64,000 nt of DNA from Brachybacterium saurashtrense (lineage in GTDB: Bacteria > Actinomycetota > Actinomycetes > Actinomycetales > Dermabacteraceae), in assembly GCF_003355475.1 (NCBI RefSeq), contig NZ_CP031356.1, forward strand, positions 2,790,001-2,854,000. The letters are read 5' to 3'. Shown piece after piece: positions 52,815-61,492 of the stretch. Under the pieces are notes generated by a model. That model was not told where the DNA came from, made no database searches, and saw only the letters and a program-made list of their open reading frames with translations. Position 1 is the first letter of the stretch. Each line of letters starts with the position of its first letter. The position numbers and the translations under genes are program-made.

Positions 52815-53654
52815 TCACAGCGGGGCGGCGACCGTCTCCTCGAGCGTGCGCGGGGCACGGCCCAGCACCTCGGCCACGCCGTCGCCCACCACGTCCAGCT
52901 CGCCGTCGCGGATCGCGGTGTAGGTGCTGATCCACGCCTCGACCTGCCACTCCGGGGCGCCGTAGGGGGCGCGGGAGGCGCGGGCCTCCGCCATCGTCTC
53001 GTCGACGTACTCGTACTCCTCGCCGCGGGCGCGGGTCATGAGCAGCGCGGCCTCGGCGAGGCTCACGGCGACGGGGCCGGTGAGATCGAGGACCCGCCCG
53101 GCGTACGGCGCCGGGTCCCGCAGGATCCGTGCGGCGACCTCGGCCACGTCGCGGCGGGCCACGAAGGCGCAGCGACCGGTGCCGCCCGGGCCGCGGATCA
53201 CCCGGTCATCCCCGGCGAAGTCCAGCAGCACGTCGGCGTAGAAGCTGTCGCGCAGCGCCGTCCAGGCCGGCCCGGCGTCGCGCAGCATCTCCTCGGTCGC
53301 CGCGTGATCGCGGGCGAGGGTGAAGGCCGCGTCCACGGAGGCGCCGAGGAACGACGTGTACACCACGTGCCCCACCTCCGCCGCCGCCAGGGCCGCGATC
53401 GCGGTGCGGTGCTGGTCGAGACGGTCCGCGGCCTCCCCGGCGGAGACCAGCAGCACGGCATCGGCCCCCGTGAAGGCCTCGCGGCAGGCCTCCGCGTCGT
53501 CGAAGGAGGCCAGGGCCGTCTCCGCACCCTCGAGGCGGGGAAGGCGTGCCGCGCTGCGGCCCACGAGGCGCAGCGTGATCCCGGGGATGCCGTGGAGCAG
53601 CCGGGCCACCTCCCCGCCGATCCTCCCGCTCGCCCCGGTGACCGCGATCCGCAT
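52815..53654 (-). CDS. NmrA-like NAD(P)-binding epimerase/reductase
   Basis: 279 residues, atypical short-chain dehydrogenase fold. The dinucleotide motif is VTGASGRIGGEVARLL at the N-terminus; GADAVLLVSAGEAADRLDQH near 70 and YTSFLGASVDAAFTLARDH near 100 match the NmrA/QOR2 group, which lacks the classical catalytic Tyr-x-x-x-Lys and may act as a redox sensor or quinone reductase. The start ATG overlaps the upstream binding-protein stop by one base (TGATG), so it is translationally coupled to the betaine-type transporter, an unexpected partner. Confidence 0.87.
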   Translation of the reverse strand: MRIAVTGASGRIGGEVARLLHGIPGITLRLVGRSAARLPRLEGAETALASFDDAEACREAFTGADAVLLVSAGEAADRLDQHRTAIAALAAAEVGHVVYTSFLGASVDAAFTLARDHAATEEMLRDAGPAWTALRDSFYADVLLDFAGDDRVIRGPGGTGRCAFVARRDVAEVAARILRDPAPYAGRVLDLTGPVAVSLAEAALLMTRARGEEYEYVDETMAEARASRAPYGAPEWQVEAWISTYTAIRDGELDVVGDGVAEVLGRAPRTLEETVAAPL

Positions 53655-54601
53655 CAGACCAGGCCCTTCTCCGTGAGCCAGGCGGAGGCGATGTCCGCGC
53701 TGCTGGACTGGTCCACCACGCTCTGACGGTTCAGCTCCACCAGATCGTCGGCGCTGAGCTGGGCGATGACCCCGTCGATCAGGGAGGCGGCCGCCTCGTC
53801 GATCCGCTCCGAGACCACCGGCACCACGTTCTGGGGCAGGATCATCGACTCGGGATCCTCGAGCACCACCAGGTCGTTCTCGGCGATGGTGGGATCGGCG
53901 GTGTAGATGTCGGCCAGCTGCACGTCCCCGTCCAGCAGCGCCTGCACCGTGAGCGGGCCGCCGGAGTCCTCCACGGGGACCACGGTGACGTCCACGCCGT
54001 AGATCTCCTTCGCGCCGTCCGGGCCGTAGGGGCGCACCTCGAACTCGCTGTTCGCGGCGATGGTGAGATCCTCGTCCACCCCGGCGAGGTCGCCGATCGT
54101 GGTGAGGGAGTGGGTGGAGGCGAACTCGGAGGTGGTGGTGTACGAGTCCTGATCGGAGGCCTCGGCGAAGGAGAGCACGCGCAGCCCGTCCGGCAGCGCC
54201 TCCGAGAGCGCGCTGCTGATCTCCTCGGGGCTCGCGGAGGCGGCCTCGGAGTCATAGTGCTGAAGCAGGTTCCCGAGGTACTCGGGCAGCAGGTCCAGCC
54301 CGCCGGACTCGAGCTCCGGCATGTACACCTCGCGCTGTCCGATCTGGAACTGACGGTCCACGGTGCGACCATCCGCCTCCAGCACCTGGGCGAACAGCTC
54401 GGCGATGATCTCGTTGGAGTAGTAGGCCTGGGAGCCGATGGCGAGGGTGCCGCCGCCGGCCCCGCCGCCGTCGGAGCCGCCGGAGCCGCTGCCGTCACCC
54501 TCCTCGAAGGGGTCGGAGCTGCCGCAGGCGGCGGCGGTGAGGGCGAGCGAGCCGGCGCCGACGGCGCCGAGCAGGTGGCGGCGGGTGGAGTGGATGCTCA
54601 T
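53654..54601 (-). CDS. Glycine betaine/choline-type ABC substrate-binding lipoprotein (OpuC/OsmF-like)
   Basis: 315 residues. Signal peptide with STRRHLLGAVG and lipobox AAAC, then a Gly/Ser-rich linker, then the OpuAC-type domain: IGSQAYYSNEIIAELFAQVLEADGRTV, MPELESGGLDLLPEYLGNLL and VQLADIYTADPTIAENDLVVLEDP. The last segment (binding-site Asp/Thr/Asp) is typical of quaternary-ammonium-compound binding proteins. The ATG at 54601 has AGGAG 9 bases upstream. It is encoded downstream of its permeases rather than first in the operon. Confidence 0.92.
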   Translation of the reverse strand: MSIHSTRRHLLGAVGAGSLALTAAACGSSDPFEEGDGSGSGGSDGGGAGGGTLAIGSQAYYSNEIIAELFAQVLEADGRTVDRQFQIGQREVYMPELESGGLDLLPEYLGNLLQHYDSEAASASPEEISSALSEALPDGLRVLSFAEASDQDSYTTTSEFASTHSLTTIGDLAGVDEDLTIAANSEFEVRPYGPDGAKEIYGVDVTVVPVEDSGGPLTVQALLDGDVQLADIYTADPTIAENDLVVLEDPESMILPQNVVPVVSERIDEAAASLIDGVIAQLSADDLVELNRQSVVDQSSSADIASAWLTEKGLV

Positions 54602-54792
54602 GAGGGATCTCCTGGGATGCGAGTGGGACGGACGGACAGGGGGCCGACGGGATCGCGCGCGGGGCGCGCCCGGGCGGGCGGGGCCGGCACGAGTGGGGCC
54701 GTCGCGGGCAGGGCCGACACGCGCGGGGCCGGCCCGGGCGGGGCCGGCACGAGCAGGGCCGTCGCGGGCGTGGCCGTCGCGGGCGGGCTCAT
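54598..54792 (-). CDS. Possible 64-residue Pro/Ala-rich bridging ORF
   Basis: A small open frame whose ATG overlaps the permease stop (ATGA, 54792-54789) and whose TGA overlaps the binding-protein ATG (ATGA, 54601-54598). Thus it exactly fills the gap between two operon genes with 4-base overlaps at both ends. The product is repetitive (PATALLVPAPP and PATAPLVPAPP), encoded by two 60-bp repeat units at about 54674 and 54734. It has no recognisable domain. It may be a real coupled small gene or a repeat-generated linker that keeps ribosomes on the message. Confidence 0.35.
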   Translation of the reverse strand: MSPPATATPATALLVPAPPGPAPRVSALPATAPLVPAPPARARPARDPVGPLSVRPTRIPGDPS

Positions 54793-55472
54793 GCCGCGAT
54801 CACCCCGCGCGGGGCGGTGAGGCGCTGGATCAGCAGCAGCGCGAGGTCGAGCACGAGGGCGAGCGCGATCACCAGCAGCGAGCCGGCGATCATCTGCGGG
54901 TAGTCCTGCGAGCCGAGGCCCTGGAAGATGTACCGGCCCAGACCGCCGTTGCCCACGTAGGCGGCGAGCATCGCGGTGGAGACCACCTGCACGGTCGCGC
55001 CGCGGAACCCGCCCACCAGCAGCGGCATGCCCAGCGGGATCTCCACTCGGGTGAGGATCTGCCACTCGGTCATGCCCTGGGCGCGGGCGGCGTCGACGGT
55101 GGCCGGATCCGCGGCCTCCACCGCGGAGTACGCCCCGGCCAGCAGCGACGGCACCGCCAGGATCACGAAGGAGAGCAGCGGGGCGGTGAGCCCGATGCCG
55201 ATGAGCAGCGCGAACAGCGTGACCAGGCCCAGGGTGGGCAGGGCGCGGGCCATCCCGGCGGCCGCCACGGCCAGGCTCTTGAAGCGCCCGGTGTGGCCCA
55301 CGTAGAGGCCGAGCGGGATCGCGATCAGCGCGGCCACGGCCACGCCCAGCACCGTGTAGCCGAGGTGCTCGGCGGTGCGGGCGGGGATCCCCGCCGCCCC
55401 GGTCCAGCGGGACGGGTCCGCCAGCCACTGCAGGGCCAGCGCGAAGGGGCTCTGGGCGCCGGACTCGTTCAT
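54789..55472 (-). CDS. Betaine/choline-type ABC transporter permease (OpuB-like)
   Basis: 227 residues, about six spans. HLGYTVLGVAVAALIAIPLGLYVGHTGRFKSLAVAAAGMARALPTLGL is split over spans 1-2; the family motif is the RALPTLGLVTLF segment near residue 90. The EAA loop VDAARAQGMTEWQILTRVEIPLGMP near 130 contacts the ATPase. The ATG at 55472 overlaps the previous permease stop (ATGA). The second of two paralogous permeases, which would form a heterodimeric channel. Confidence 0.92.
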   Translation of the reverse strand: MNESGAQSPFALALQWLADPSRWTGAAGIPARTAEHLGYTVLGVAVAALIAIPLGLYVGHTGRFKSLAVAAAGMARALPTLGLVTLFALLIGIGLTAPLLSFVILAVPSLLAGAYSAVEAADPATVDAARAQGMTEWQILTRVEIPLGMPLLVGGFRGATVQVVSTAMLAAYVGNGGLGRYIFQGLGSQDYPQMIAGSLLVIALALVLDLALLLIQRLTAPRGVIAA

Positions 55473-56119
55473 GCCCGCCTCCCCTCGGGGCCGCGGGTCC
55501 AGGGCATCAGCACCCGGCCCAGCAGCACCAGCAACAGGTCGATGAGGAGGGCGAGCGCGGCGGTGACCACCACGCCGGCGGCCACCTCGGCCACGATCCC
55601 GCGCCGCACCCCGTCCACGAACAGCATCCCCAGGCTGGGCACGCCCAGCACGCCGCCCACGGTGACCAGGGAGATCGTGCTCACGGCCACCACCCGCACC
55701 CCGCCCAGCAGCACGGGGCCGGCCAGCGGCAGCTCCACCGCGAGGAAGCGGGCGGCGGGGGCGTAGCCCTGCGCGGTGGCGGAGCCCAGCACGTCGCGGC
55801 TCACCGAGCGGAAGCCGTCCGCCGCGGTGGGGACCATCAGGGCGAGCCCGTAGAGGGTGAGGGCGATGATGATGTTCGCGGGGCTGCGCACCCCGGTGCC
55901 CACCAGGCCGGGAAGCAGCACGAACAGCGGCAGCGAGGGGATTGCGTACATCAGCCCCGAGGTGGTGGTCACGCCGGTGCGCAGCCAGCCGCGGGTGGTG
56001 GCGAGCTTGGCCAGCGGGAGCGAGAGCACGAAGGCGAGCAGGATCGGAGGCAGCGCCTGCACCAGGTGCGCGCCGGTGTACCCGGCGATCACGTCCAGGT
56101 TGGCGAGGACCCAGCTCAC
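55469..56119 (-). CDS. Betaine/choline-type ABC transporter permease (OpuD-like)
   Basis: 216 residues, about six spans. The N-terminus GAHLVQALPPILLAFVLSLPLAKLATTRGW leads to GLMYAIPSLPLFVLLPGLVGTG, the OpuB/OpuD-family A-I-P-S-L-x-L motif, and the ATPase-contact loop SATAQGYAPAARFLAVELPLAGP. The start is GTG at 56119, overlapping the ATPase stop as GTGA; no internal start gives a better N-terminus. First permease of the operon. Confidence 0.92.
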   Translation of the reverse strand: MSWVLANLDVIAGYTGAHLVQALPPILLAFVLSLPLAKLATTRGWLRTGVTTTSGLMYAIPSLPLFVLLPGLVGTGVRSPANIIIALTLYGLALMVPTAADGFRSVSRDVLGSATAQGYAPAARFLAVELPLAGPVLLGGVRVVAVSTISLVTVGGVLGVPSLGMLFVDGVRRGIVAEVAAGVVVTAALALLIDLLLVLLGRVLMPWTRGPEGRRA

Positions 56120-56949
56120 GGCCGGTCCGCCTCGGGCGCGGCCGCGAGCACCCCGGCGGCGCGCCCGTCGGCGTCCACCACCACGTCGCGGCCGTCCACC
56201 TGCTCGACGTGCAGGGTGCGGGCGCCGCGGTCCGCGCCCACGAAGCTCGCCACGAAGTCGTCGGCCGGGGCGGCGAGGATCTCCTGCGGGGTGCCCACCT
56301 GCGCGATCCGACCGCCGGGGCGGAGGATCACCACGCGGTCGCCGATGCGGAACGCCTCGTCGATGTCGTGGGTGACGAACACGATCGTCTTGCGCAGCTC
56401 GTGCTGCAGGCGCTGCAGCTCGCCCTGCAGCTCGGCGCGCACGATCGGGTCCACCGCCCCGAAGGGCTCGTCCATCAGCAGGATGTTGGGATCGGCGGCG
56501 AGGCCGCGGGCCACGCCCACCCGCTGCTGCTGCCCGCCCGAGAGCTGGGAGGGGTAGCGCGCGGCGAGCTCCGCGTCCAGGCCCACCGTCTCCATCAGCG
56601 TTCGGGCGCGCTCGCGCGCCTCGCCCTTCGCGGTGCCGCGCAGCACGGGCACGGTGGTGATGTTGTCCAGCACGGTGCGGTGCGGGAGCAGCCCCGAGGC
56701 CTGCATGACGTAGCCGATCGAGCGGCGCAGCCGCACCGGATCCATGCCGGCCACGTCCTCGCCGTCGATCGTGACCCGCCCGGAGGTGGGGTCCACCATG
56801 CGGTTGATCATCCGCATCAGGGTGGTCTTGCCGGAGCCGGAGGTGCCCACCAGCGCCACCGCCTCGTGCGAGGCGATCTCGAGGGTGAAGTCCTCCACGG
56901 CCAGGGTGCCGCCAAAGTACTCCTTGCGGACGTTCTCGAAACCGATCAC
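56116..56949 (-). CDS. Betaine/choline-type ABC transporter ATP-binding protein
   Basis: 277 residues. Walker A GTSGSGKTT near residue 36, Q-loop YVMQASGLLPHRTV, signature [16 protein letters not shown] near 137, Walker B ILLMDEPFGAVDP and switch His in VTHDIDEA. After the ATPase core, a C-terminal extension of ~50 residues (HVEQVDGRDVVVDADGRA) may be a truncated CBS-like or regulatory segment; full CBS domains of OpuA-type osmosensors are absent. First gene of the operon ATPase-permease-permease-binding protein-NmrA. Confidence 0.93.
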   Translation of the reverse strand: MIGFENVRKEYFGGTLAVEDFTLEIASHEAVALVGTSGSGKTTLMRMINRMVDPTSGRVTIDGEDVAGMDPVRLRRSIGYVMQASGLLPHRTVLDNITTVPVLRGTAKGEARERARTLMETVGLDAELAARYPSQLSGGQQQRVGVARGLAADPNILLMDEPFGAVDPIVRAELQGELQRLQHELRKTIVFVTHDIDEAFRIGDRVVILRPGGRIAQVGTPQEILAAPADDFVASFVGADRGARTLHVEQVDGRDVVVDADGRAAGVLAAAPEADRP

Positions 56950-57097
56950 GGGGCCTCCCCGGGCAGTGGGTCCGACGAGCTGTCACTGCCGGAGCCTCCA
57001 CCCTACAGAGAACGACCGACGGGGCGAGGGCGGCCGGCCACGCGGCGCCCGGTCACGGCACCGATGCAGCGCGGGCGGGAGTCGGTGCGCGGCGCGC

Positions 57098-57925
57098 TCA
57101 GCGCTGCGACAGGGCCGGTGCCGGATGCCGCTCCACCCGCAGGGTGCCCTGGTGCACGGTGAGCGCCGCCCCCTGCGCGAGGGTCTCGAACCCCGGCTGC
57201 GGGTAGCCCGTCGAGGAGACCAGCACACGATCGTGATCCGCACGCCACCGCAGGTCGTACACCTCGACCGGCTGGTCGGCCGGGGCCTGGGCGGGATCGT
57301 GCTGCGCGTAGGCCACGAGGGTGCCCGGCGTGGTGAGCAGGCAGTTCAGCGACTCCGGCGGGCGGCCGAACAGCTCCTGGGTGAGCGCGGTCAGCTCGGC
57401 GGCGGCGTGCTGGATCGCCGCCGCCCAGTCCGGGCGCCCCTCACGGGCCGGCAGCTCGCGGGACCAGGCGGTGATCAGGGAGAAGAACAGCTCGGAGTCG
57501 GTGGTGCCGGCCGGGGTGCGACCGCCGCGGGCGAGGAGCCGCTCCCGCAACACGGCGGAGAGGTCGAACTGGCCGTTGTGGCTGAAGGTGACGCCCTGTT
57601 CCACGAAGGGGTGGGTGTTCGCGAGCTCGAGCGCGAGGCCCACGCTGGCGCGGCGCAGATGCACCGCCACCACCTCGCCGCGCGCCTCCGCGACCGCCCG
57701 GCCGTAGGCGCCCGAGGCACGCGCGGTGTCCGTGCCGCGCCGCACCAGCGGGAGGTCCGGGGCGGGCTGGTCGTCCCCGTCGGCCCCCGTGCCCGGCGGG
57801 TACGAGGCCACGCCCCAGCCGTCCTTGTGCCGTTCCGAGAGGGCTGTGAACAGGGGAAGCTCCGCGGGGACGGTCTCGGTGAGCGGCAGCGCACCGCGGG
57901 AGACGACGCCGAGCAGACGGCACAT
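57098..57925 (-). CDS. Class II glutamine amidotransferase
   Basis: 275 residues beginning MCRLLGVVSRG, where Cys2 is the N-terminal nucleophile after Met removal, as in YafJ/EgtC-like amidohydrolases. HKDGWGVASYPPGTG near 33, VAVHLRRASVGLALELANTHPF near 87 (Arg/Asn substrate contacts) and SHNGQFDLSAVL near 114 form the remaining active site; DSELFF follows. It lies 31 bases after gluD and probably belongs to that operon. Its acyl acceptor is unknown; an ergothioneine role (EgtC) is possible but no other egt gene is here. Confidence 0.9.
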   Translation of the reverse strand: MCRLLGVVSRGALPLTETVPAELPLFTALSERHKDGWGVASYPPGTGADGDDQPAPDLPLVRRGTDTARASGAYGRAVAEARGEVVAVHLRRASVGLALELANTHPFVEQGVTFSHNGQFDLSAVLRERLLARGGRTPAGTTDSELFFSLITAWSRELPAREGRPDWAAAIQHAAAELTALTQELFGRPPESLNCLLTTPGTLVAYAQHDPAQAPADQPVEVYDLRWRADHDRVLVSSTGYPQPGFETLAQGAALTVHQGTLRVERHPAPALSQR

Positions 57926-57956
57926 GTGGAGTGACCTTCCGAGGAGGGGTGAGCGC

Positions 57957-58787
57957 TCAGCTCGCGGCCGCGCGGGCCTTCATGCGGGCGTCGAGCGCGA
58001 GCGCGATGCGGGTGAGCACCAGGTTGATGACGATGTAGATCGCGGAGACCACGAGGTAGGTCTGCACCAGGTAGCGGGTGATGGAGACCAGGGTCTTGCC
58101 CTGGAACTGCAGCTCGTTGAAGCTCACCACGTAGCCGAGGGTGGAGTCCTTCAGCAGGCTCACCAGGGCCAGGATCAGGCTGGGCAGCACCAGGCGCACC
58201 GCCTGCGGCAGCACCACGTGCACCAGCGCGTCCCGCCGGCCCAGACCGATCGCGGCCGCCGCCTCGTGCTGCCCCTTGTCCACCGCGTTGATCCCGGCGC
58301 GGAACACCTCCGCGGTGGAGGCGCTGGAGACCAGGATCATCGGGATCACGAGCATCCAGAAGCGCGGGAAGGTCACCCCGAAAGCCGGCAGGGCCAGCAG
58401 GAACGCGTACACCACCAGCAGCATCGGGATGCCGCGGAAGAACTCGATCCAGGTCACCGCCACCGCCTTCAGCAGGGTGAACCGCGACAGGCGGGCCAGC
58501 GCGAGCAGCAGCCCGAAGGGGAAGGCCACCACGGCGGCGAGCGCCGTGACCTTCAGCGTCCCCCACAGGCCCTGACCGAGGAAGGCGATGTAGTCCGCGC
58601 GCAGGTACACCACCCACTTGCCGGGATCCAGCTGCCCGTTGGCGTGGAACTGCCACAGCGCGCCCGCCAGCACCGCGAGGATCGCCGCCACCGAGAGGAT
58701 CGACAGCAGCAGGATGCGGCGCCGCCCCTTGGGGCCCGGCGCGTCGAAGAGGACCTGGGTGGCGGTGGCGGAAGAAGTGGTGCTCAT
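57957..58787 (-). CDS. gluD: Glutamate-type ABC transporter permease (GluD-like)
   Basis: 276 residues. A 25-residue cytoplasmic head, then a first span (ILLLSILSVAAILAVLAGALW), an extracytoplasmic segment, and the polar amino-acid permease core: LWGTLKVTALAAVVAFPFGLLLALAR, WIEFFRGIPMLLVVY and the ATPase-contact loop HEAAAAIGLGRRDALVHVVLPQA. The longer N-terminus relative to the partner permease is the GluD feature of Corynebacterium gluABCD. Fourth in the same gene order as that operon. Confidence 0.9.
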   Translation of the reverse strand: MSTTSSATATQVLFDAPGPKGRRRILLLSILSVAAILAVLAGALWQFHANGQLDPGKWVVYLRADYIAFLGQGLWGTLKVTALAAVVAFPFGLLLALARLSRFTLLKAVAVTWIEFFRGIPMLLVVYAFLLALPAFGVTFPRFWMLVIPMILVSSASTAEVFRAGINAVDKGQHEAAAAIGLGRRDALVHVVLPQAVRLVLPSLILALVSLLKDSTLGYVVSFNELQFQGKTLVSITRYLVQTYLVVSAIYIVINLVLTRIALALDARMKARAAAS

Positions 58788-58836
58788 GCGCGCATCTCCT
58801 CCCGCTCGTTCCTCGCAGTTCGTCGACCCGCGGGGC

Positions 58837-59535
58837 TCATGCCTGGGCTCCTGCCGCGACGTCGAGCGCGGCGCGGGTGTCGCCGCGGCGGGGCCGGCCC
58901 GGCGCCACCGCCCGCTCGATCACGCCGCCCAGCGCCGCTCCGCCCAGGGACAGCACCAGGTAGACGGCGCCGGCGATGAGGAACATCAGCACCGCCTGCG
59001 CATAGCGGATGTTCAGCGTCTGCGTCACCCAGGTGACCTCCTGCACGGCGATCGCGGAGCACAGGGCCGAGCCGATCACCGTCCCGATGAACACGTTCAC
59101 CAGCGGCTGCACCATCGAGCGGAACGCCTGCGGCAGCACCACGAAGCGGAGCGTGCCGAAGAACCCCAGCCCGATCGAGCGCGCCGCCTCCGCGTGCCCC
59201 AGCGGCACCGTGTTGATGCCCGAGCGCACGTTCTCGCACACGAACGCCGCCGAGGAGAGCGTGAGCCCCAGCACCCCGCACCAGAAGTACGGCAGCAGCA
59301 GGCCCACGTCCGGCAGGCCGAAGGCGATGAGGATCAGCAGGCTCAGCAGCGGGATGTTGCGGAAGATCTCGACGTACACCGTGGCCGCGCCGCGCAGGGG
59401 CGGGATCGGGCTCACCCGCGCCACGGCCAGCACCGTGCCGAGGATCAGCGCGAAGGTGTAGCCGAGCAGCGTGAGCGCGATCGTGGTGCCCACGCCCTGC
59501 AGCAGCAGGGGGATGTTCTCGCGGATGGCGTCCAT
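58837..59535 (-). CDS. gluC: Glutamate-type ABC transporter permease (GluC-like)
   Basis: 232 residues, about five spans. LLQGVGTTIALTLLGYTFALILGTVLAVAR at the N-terminus, then YVEIFRNIPLLSLLILIAFGLP and the EAA loop GHAEAARSIGLGFFGTLRFVVLPQAFRSMV. Pairs with the GluD-like permease encoded 49 bases downstream. The C-terminal ~25 residues are Arg/Ala-rich and cytoplasmic. Confidence 0.9.
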   Translation of the reverse strand: MDAIRENIPLLLQGVGTTIALTLLGYTFALILGTVLAVARVSPIPPLRGAATVYVEIFRNIPLLSLLILIAFGLPDVGLLLPYFWCGVLGLTLSSAAFVCENVRSGINTVPLGHAEAARSIGLGFFGTLRFVVLPQAFRSMVQPLVNVFIGTVIGSALCSAIAVQEVTWVTQTLNIRYAQAVLMFLIAGAVYLVLSLGGAALGGVIERAVAPGRPRRGDTRAALDVAAGAQA

Positions 59536-59610
59536 CGGGTGCCTCTCGGTGCGATCGGGGGACGGCGGCCGACGGGGTGCGCGGCGGGGCGCGCCCCGTC
59601 GGCCGACCCG

Positions 59611-60591
59611 TCAGACGGGCAGCTCGCCGGGGATGGGCGGCTCGGGGGCGTCCCCGTCGACGACCTGGCCGATGCTCGCCGCCCACAGCGTCTCCCAGGA
59701 GCCGGAGTCGATGATCTCCTGCAGGAAGGTGTTGACGAAGTCGAGGGCGCCCTCGGCGTCCTTGGCCAGGCCCACGCCGTAGGGGTCGTCCACGAAGGGC
59801 TCGCCCACCACGACCACCTCGGGATCCGCGGCGGAGTTGCCCAGCAGCACGCCCTGGTCGAGCACGTAGGCGTCGGCCCGGCCCTGCTTGAGCGCGGCGA
59901 CGCAGGACTCGTTGTCGGGGAGGGTCTGGACGTCGCCGGGATCGGTGACGTTGTCCTCGATGGCCTGGATGCCGGTGGAGTTGGCCTGGGTGACGAGATT
60001 CAGGCCGGTGAGGTCCTCGGGGCCGGCGATGTCGCCCGCGTCCTCGGCGCGCACCTGGATCGCGGTGCCGGAGAGGTAGTACGGGCCGGCGAAGTCGATC
60101 ACCTCGAGCCGCTCGGGGGTGATCGAGTAGGTCGCGATGACGCAGTCCACGGTGCCGTTCTGCACCATGGTCTCGCGGGTCTCGACGGTGGTGTCGATGT
60201 ACTCCACCTTCTCCTCGCCGCCCTCGCCCAGGATGTACTTGGCCAGCAGCTGGGTGATGCCGGCGTCGAAGCCGGTGGGCTGCCCGCCGCTGGTGGAGGC
60301 GAGGGAGAACACCTGGTTGGCGACGGTGCCGCCGCGGATCAGCTGGTCCTTGTCCTTGATCGCCTGGGCCCAGGGGCTCGCGGCGATCGCGTCCTCCGCG
60401 GCGACGGGACCGGCGGCGAGGGCCTCGGCCAGGGGCGAGTCCTGCGCGTCGCCGTCCCCGGAGTCGCCGGAGTCACCGAGGTCGGGGCCGTCGCCCGTCT
60501 CGGAGGAGCAGGCGGCGAGGCCGACGAGCGGCAGGGCGGCCGCGGCGGCGACCACGGCGCGGCGGCCGGGGCGGAAGCTGGTGGGGGTCAT
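59611..60591 (-). CDS. gluB: Glutamate-type ABC substrate-binding lipoprotein (GluB-like)
   Basis: 326 residues. Signal peptide FRPGRRAVVAAAAALPLVG with lipobox LAAC, an acidic Asp/Gly/Ser linker, then an SBP_bac_3 domain: GFDAGITQLLAKYILG near 140, MVQNGTVDCVIATYSITPERLEVIDFAGPYYLSG near 175 (the T-x-T/S-x-x-R region contacts the amino acid), and DPYGVGLAKDAEGALDFVN near 270. Glutamate, aspartate or related ligands are likely from gene order and similarity to gluB. Confidence 0.9.
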   Translation of the reverse strand: MTPTSFRPGRRAVVAAAAALPLVGLAACSSETGDGPDLGDSGDSGDGDAQDSPLAEALAAGPVAAEDAIAASPWAQAIKDKDQLIRGGTVANQVFSLASTSGGQPTGFDAGITQLLAKYILGEGGEEKVEYIDTTVETRETMVQNGTVDCVIATYSITPERLEVIDFAGPYYLSGTAIQVRAEDAGDIAGPEDLTGLNLVTQANSTGIQAIEDNVTDPGDVQTLPDNESCVAALKQGRADAYVLDQGVLLGNSAADPEVVVVGEPFVDDPYGVGLAKDAEGALDFVNTFLQEIIDSGSWETLWAASIGQVVDGDAPEPPIPGELPV

Positions 60592-60710
60592 GGGTCTCTC
60601 CGTTGTCTCGTGCCGCTCCGGGTGGGAGCGGAGGGTCGGGGCGGTCGATCCGCGCCGGGTGCGCGGGTCGGGTCGGGGGCGGCGGGGACGGGCTGCCGCG
60701 GGACGGGTCG

Positions 60711-60736
60711 GCGGGGTCGGTCAGCGGGGTCGGTCA
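60711..60736 (+). repeat. 13-bp direct duplication at the gluA stop
   Basis: Two adjacent copies of GCGGGGTCGGTCA; the second contains the gluA stop codon (TCA at 60734-60736), so the first duplicates it downstream. Probably a slippage product. Confidence 0.8.
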
Positions 60737-61492
60737 GTGGGCGAGGATCTTGCTGAGGAAGGCCTTGGCCCGGTCGCTGCGCGGGGCGGTGAAGAACTCC
60801 TCCGGCTCGCCCTGCTCCACGATCTCGCCCTGGTCCATGTAGACCACGCGGTCGCACACGTGCCGGGCGAAGCCCATCTCGTGGGTGACCACGAGCATCG
60901 TCATGCCCTGCTCGGCGAGCTCGGTCATGACGTCGAGCACCTCGTTGATCACCTCGGGGTCGAGCGCGGAGGTGGGCTCGTCGAACAGCAGCGCCTTGGG
61001 CTTCATGGCCAGAGCGCGGGCGATCGCGACGCGCTGCTGCTGGCCGCCGGAGAGCGCCGTGGGCAGGGAGTTCGCCTTGTCCGCGAGACCCACCCGCTCC
61101 AGCAGCTCGCGGGCCTGCTGCTCCGCCTCGGCCTTCGGCACGCCCCGCACCCGGCGCGGGCCGAGGGTGACGTTGTCGATCGCCTTGAGGTGGGGGAACA
61201 GGTTGAAGCTCTGGAACACCATGCCCACGTCGGCGCGGAGGCGGGTGAGCTCCCTGCCCTCCTCGGGCAGGCGCTCCCCGTCGATCGTGATCTCGCCGGA
61301 GGTGATCGTCTCCAGGCGGTTCAGGCAGCGGCACAGGGTGGACTTCCCGGAGCCGGAGGCGCCGATCAGCGCCACCACCTCACCGCGGTGGATGTCCAGG
61401 TCGATGTTCTTCAGCGCCTGGAAGTCGCCGAAGAACTTGTCGACGCCCCGGGCGGAGATGAGGGCCTCCCCGATGGCCTTGTGCTCGTCCAT
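60734..61492 (-). CDS. gluA: Glutamate-type ABC transporter ATP-binding protein (GluA-like)
   Basis: 252 residues, polar amino-acid ATPase. Walker [10 protein letters not shown] near residue 45, Q-loop [22 protein letters not shown] (FQSFNLF is typical of this family), signature [19 protein letters not shown], Walker [14 protein letters not shown] and switch [14 protein letters not shown] 61492 gives a standard N-terminus ([16 protein letters not shown]); a longer in-frame start at 61549 adds an unlikely extension. First gene of gluA-B-C-D plus the amidotransferase. Confidence 0.93.
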   Translation of the reverse strand: MDEHKAIGEALISARGVDKFFGDFQALKNIDLDIHRGEVVALIGASGSGKSTLCRCLNRLETITSGEITIDGERLPEEGRELTRLRADVGMVFQSFNLFPHLKAIDNVTLGPRRVRGVPKAEAEQQARELLERVGLADKANSLPTALSGGQQQRVAIARALAMKPKALLFDEPTSALDPEVINEVLDVMTELAEQGMTMLVVTHEMGFARHVCDRVVYMDQGEIVEQGEPEEFFTAPRSDRAKAFLSKILAH

